The notes under the pieces were generated by a model. It worked only from the letters and a program-made list of their open reading frames with translations, did not search any database and had not been told where the DNA came from. A stretch of 6,306 nucleotides of DNA from Chlamydiota bacterium (GTDB lineage: Bacteria > Chlamydiota > Chlamydiia > Chlamydiales > Rhabdochlamydiaceae): NCBI GenBank assembly GCA_013041585.1, contig JABEVM010000068.1:1-6306 (forward strand), in the 5' to 3' direction. Shown in pieces: positions 5,661 to 6,306 of the stretch. A program made the translations under genes and the position numbers. Position 1 is the first letter of the stretch, and each line of letters begins with the position of its first letter.

Positions 5661-6306
5661 ATACGATCTTATATTTAGGGACAGACCCTTCTCATTTTTT
5701 GGCTAAAGGGAAGGTTATCCATTGTCCAGTGATTCGACTTGTCCCGAAAGAGAAATTTGATGGGCCCTTTCTAAGAGCGTGGGAAGATTTAGAGAAGTAT
5801 ACCCATATCATTTTTACAAGTAAAAATGCCGTACACTTTTTTTTTGAAATCGGAGAAAAAATCTTTCAAAAAAAAATTGCTCTTTCAGAGAAAAAACTGC
5901 TCAGCATTGGTCCTGCAACTTCTCACGCTCTGGAGCGTCGTGGATATACTCTTTTTTTAGAAGCCCAGGAGTCTACGCAGGAGGGTATGGCGGCTTCCCT
6001 TCGCCATCTGGATCTAACTGGCTCCTATATTTTCTACCCTAGGTCTTCCCAGGCAAGACTTCATTTAAGCAGTTTCTTGGTAGAATTAGGGGTTAAACAC
6101 CAAATCTGCGATCTTTACGACACAATCTCCGATTTGAGTAGATCAGAGGAGCTATCTTCTTTTGTAAAAGAGTCAGATGAAATTATTTTTACAAGCCCAT
6201 CGACTGTAAAGGCATTTTTTGAAATGTACGGTAGCCCACCTCCTACCAAAAAAATCACGGTTATAGGCCCGATTACACAAGAAGCTTTACAAAAGATGGG
6301 TAGATA
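5657..6306 (+). CDS. hemD: Uroporphyrinogen-III synthase, 3' end missing
   Basis: The ATG at 5657 overlaps the hemC TGA as ATGA, and the frame stays open to the window end, giving 216 residues plus two bases. Enzymes of this family are about 240-260 residues, so perhaps 20-40 are missing. HemD cyclises hydroxymethylbilane with inversion of ring D to give uroporphyrinogen III, the step directly after HemC. The sequence is weakly conserved, as is normal for HemD, but the two-lobed pattern is clear. The first lobe has THIIFTSKNAVHFFF (49-63) and LSIGPATSHALERRGY (82-97). The second has IFYPRSSQAR (125-134), DEIIFTSPSTVKAFFE (174-189) and ITVIGPITQEAL (200-211), the typical TS-x-V and GP-x-T elements. 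No Shine-Dalgarno site is evident, so translation probably depends on hemC. The gene contains T9 and A9 homopolymers near codons 61-73. Confidence 0.88.
   Translation, partial: MNTILYLGTDPSHFLAKGKVIHCPVIRLVPKEKFDGPFLRAWEDLEKYTHIIFTSKNAVHFFFEIGEKIFQKKIALSEKKLLSIGPATSHALERRGYTLFLEAQESTQEGMAASLRHLDLTGSYIFYPRSSQARLHLSSFLVELGVKHQICDLYDTISDLSRSEELSSFVKESDEIIFTSPSTVKAFFEMYGSPPPTKKITVIGPITQEALQKMGR
5837..5876 (+). repeat. Paired T9 and A9 homopolymer tracts inside hemD
   Basis: Nine T at 5837-5845 encode three phenylalanines, and nine A at 5868-5876 span a CAA AAA AAA ATT series. A run of six A (5856-5861) lies between them. The frame is intact across all three. Such tracts can cause polymerase slippage but may simply reflect AT-rich codon choice. 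Confidence 0.6.

Overview
The window most likely comes from a member of the phylum Chlamydiota, probably an environmental, amoeba-associated lineage rather than a Chlamydia pathogen. Three things point there. The plus-strand order rnc-radA-hemC matches, as I recall it, the C. trachomatis block CT297-CT299. An LL-diaminopimelate aminotransferase (dapL) is followed by a conserved unknown gene, as in CT390-CT391. The HemC is short and lacks the usual third domain. The DNA is AT-rich with many A/T homopolymers. The assignment rests on recognised motifs and remembered gene order, not on a database search.

Layout. Positions 1-969 (+) hold the 3' part of an unrecognised gene that is already open at base 1. 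Its C-terminal half has degenerate, ankyrin-like helical repeats. It converges, with a 16-bp gap, on a minus-strand pair. That pair is dapL (2865 to 1648) and, overlapping its end by 22 bp, a 227-residue protein of unknown function with a faint phytanoyl-CoA-dioxygenase-like layout (1669 to 986). A 49-bp spacer (2866-2914) separates dapL from the divergent plus-strand genes rnc (2915-3625), radA (3629-4999), hemC (4983-5660) and hemD (from 5657, cut by the window end). Coding density is very high; no stretch over 50 bp lacks a gene, and I see no tRNA, rRNA, CRISPR array, insertion sequence or clear intrinsic terminator.

How the genes work together. The plus-strand genes look like one transcription unit with translational coupling: a 3-nt gap (rnc/radA), a 17-nt overlap (radA/hemC) and a 4-nt ATGA overlap (hemC/hemD). 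It combines RNA processing (RNase III), recombination and repair (RadA), and two consecutive tetrapyrrole steps: porphobilinogen to hydroxymethylbilane to uroporphyrinogen III. dapL supplies LL-diaminopimelate for meso-DAP, used in lysine and peptidoglycan synthesis. The most interesting points are the HemC that has catalytic residues but no visible cofactor-attachment cysteine, the dapL-linked unknown protein, and the partial repeat protein at the left edge. Most of the window is otherwise ordinary chlamydial housekeeping, and I do not see a convincing new multi-gene system.
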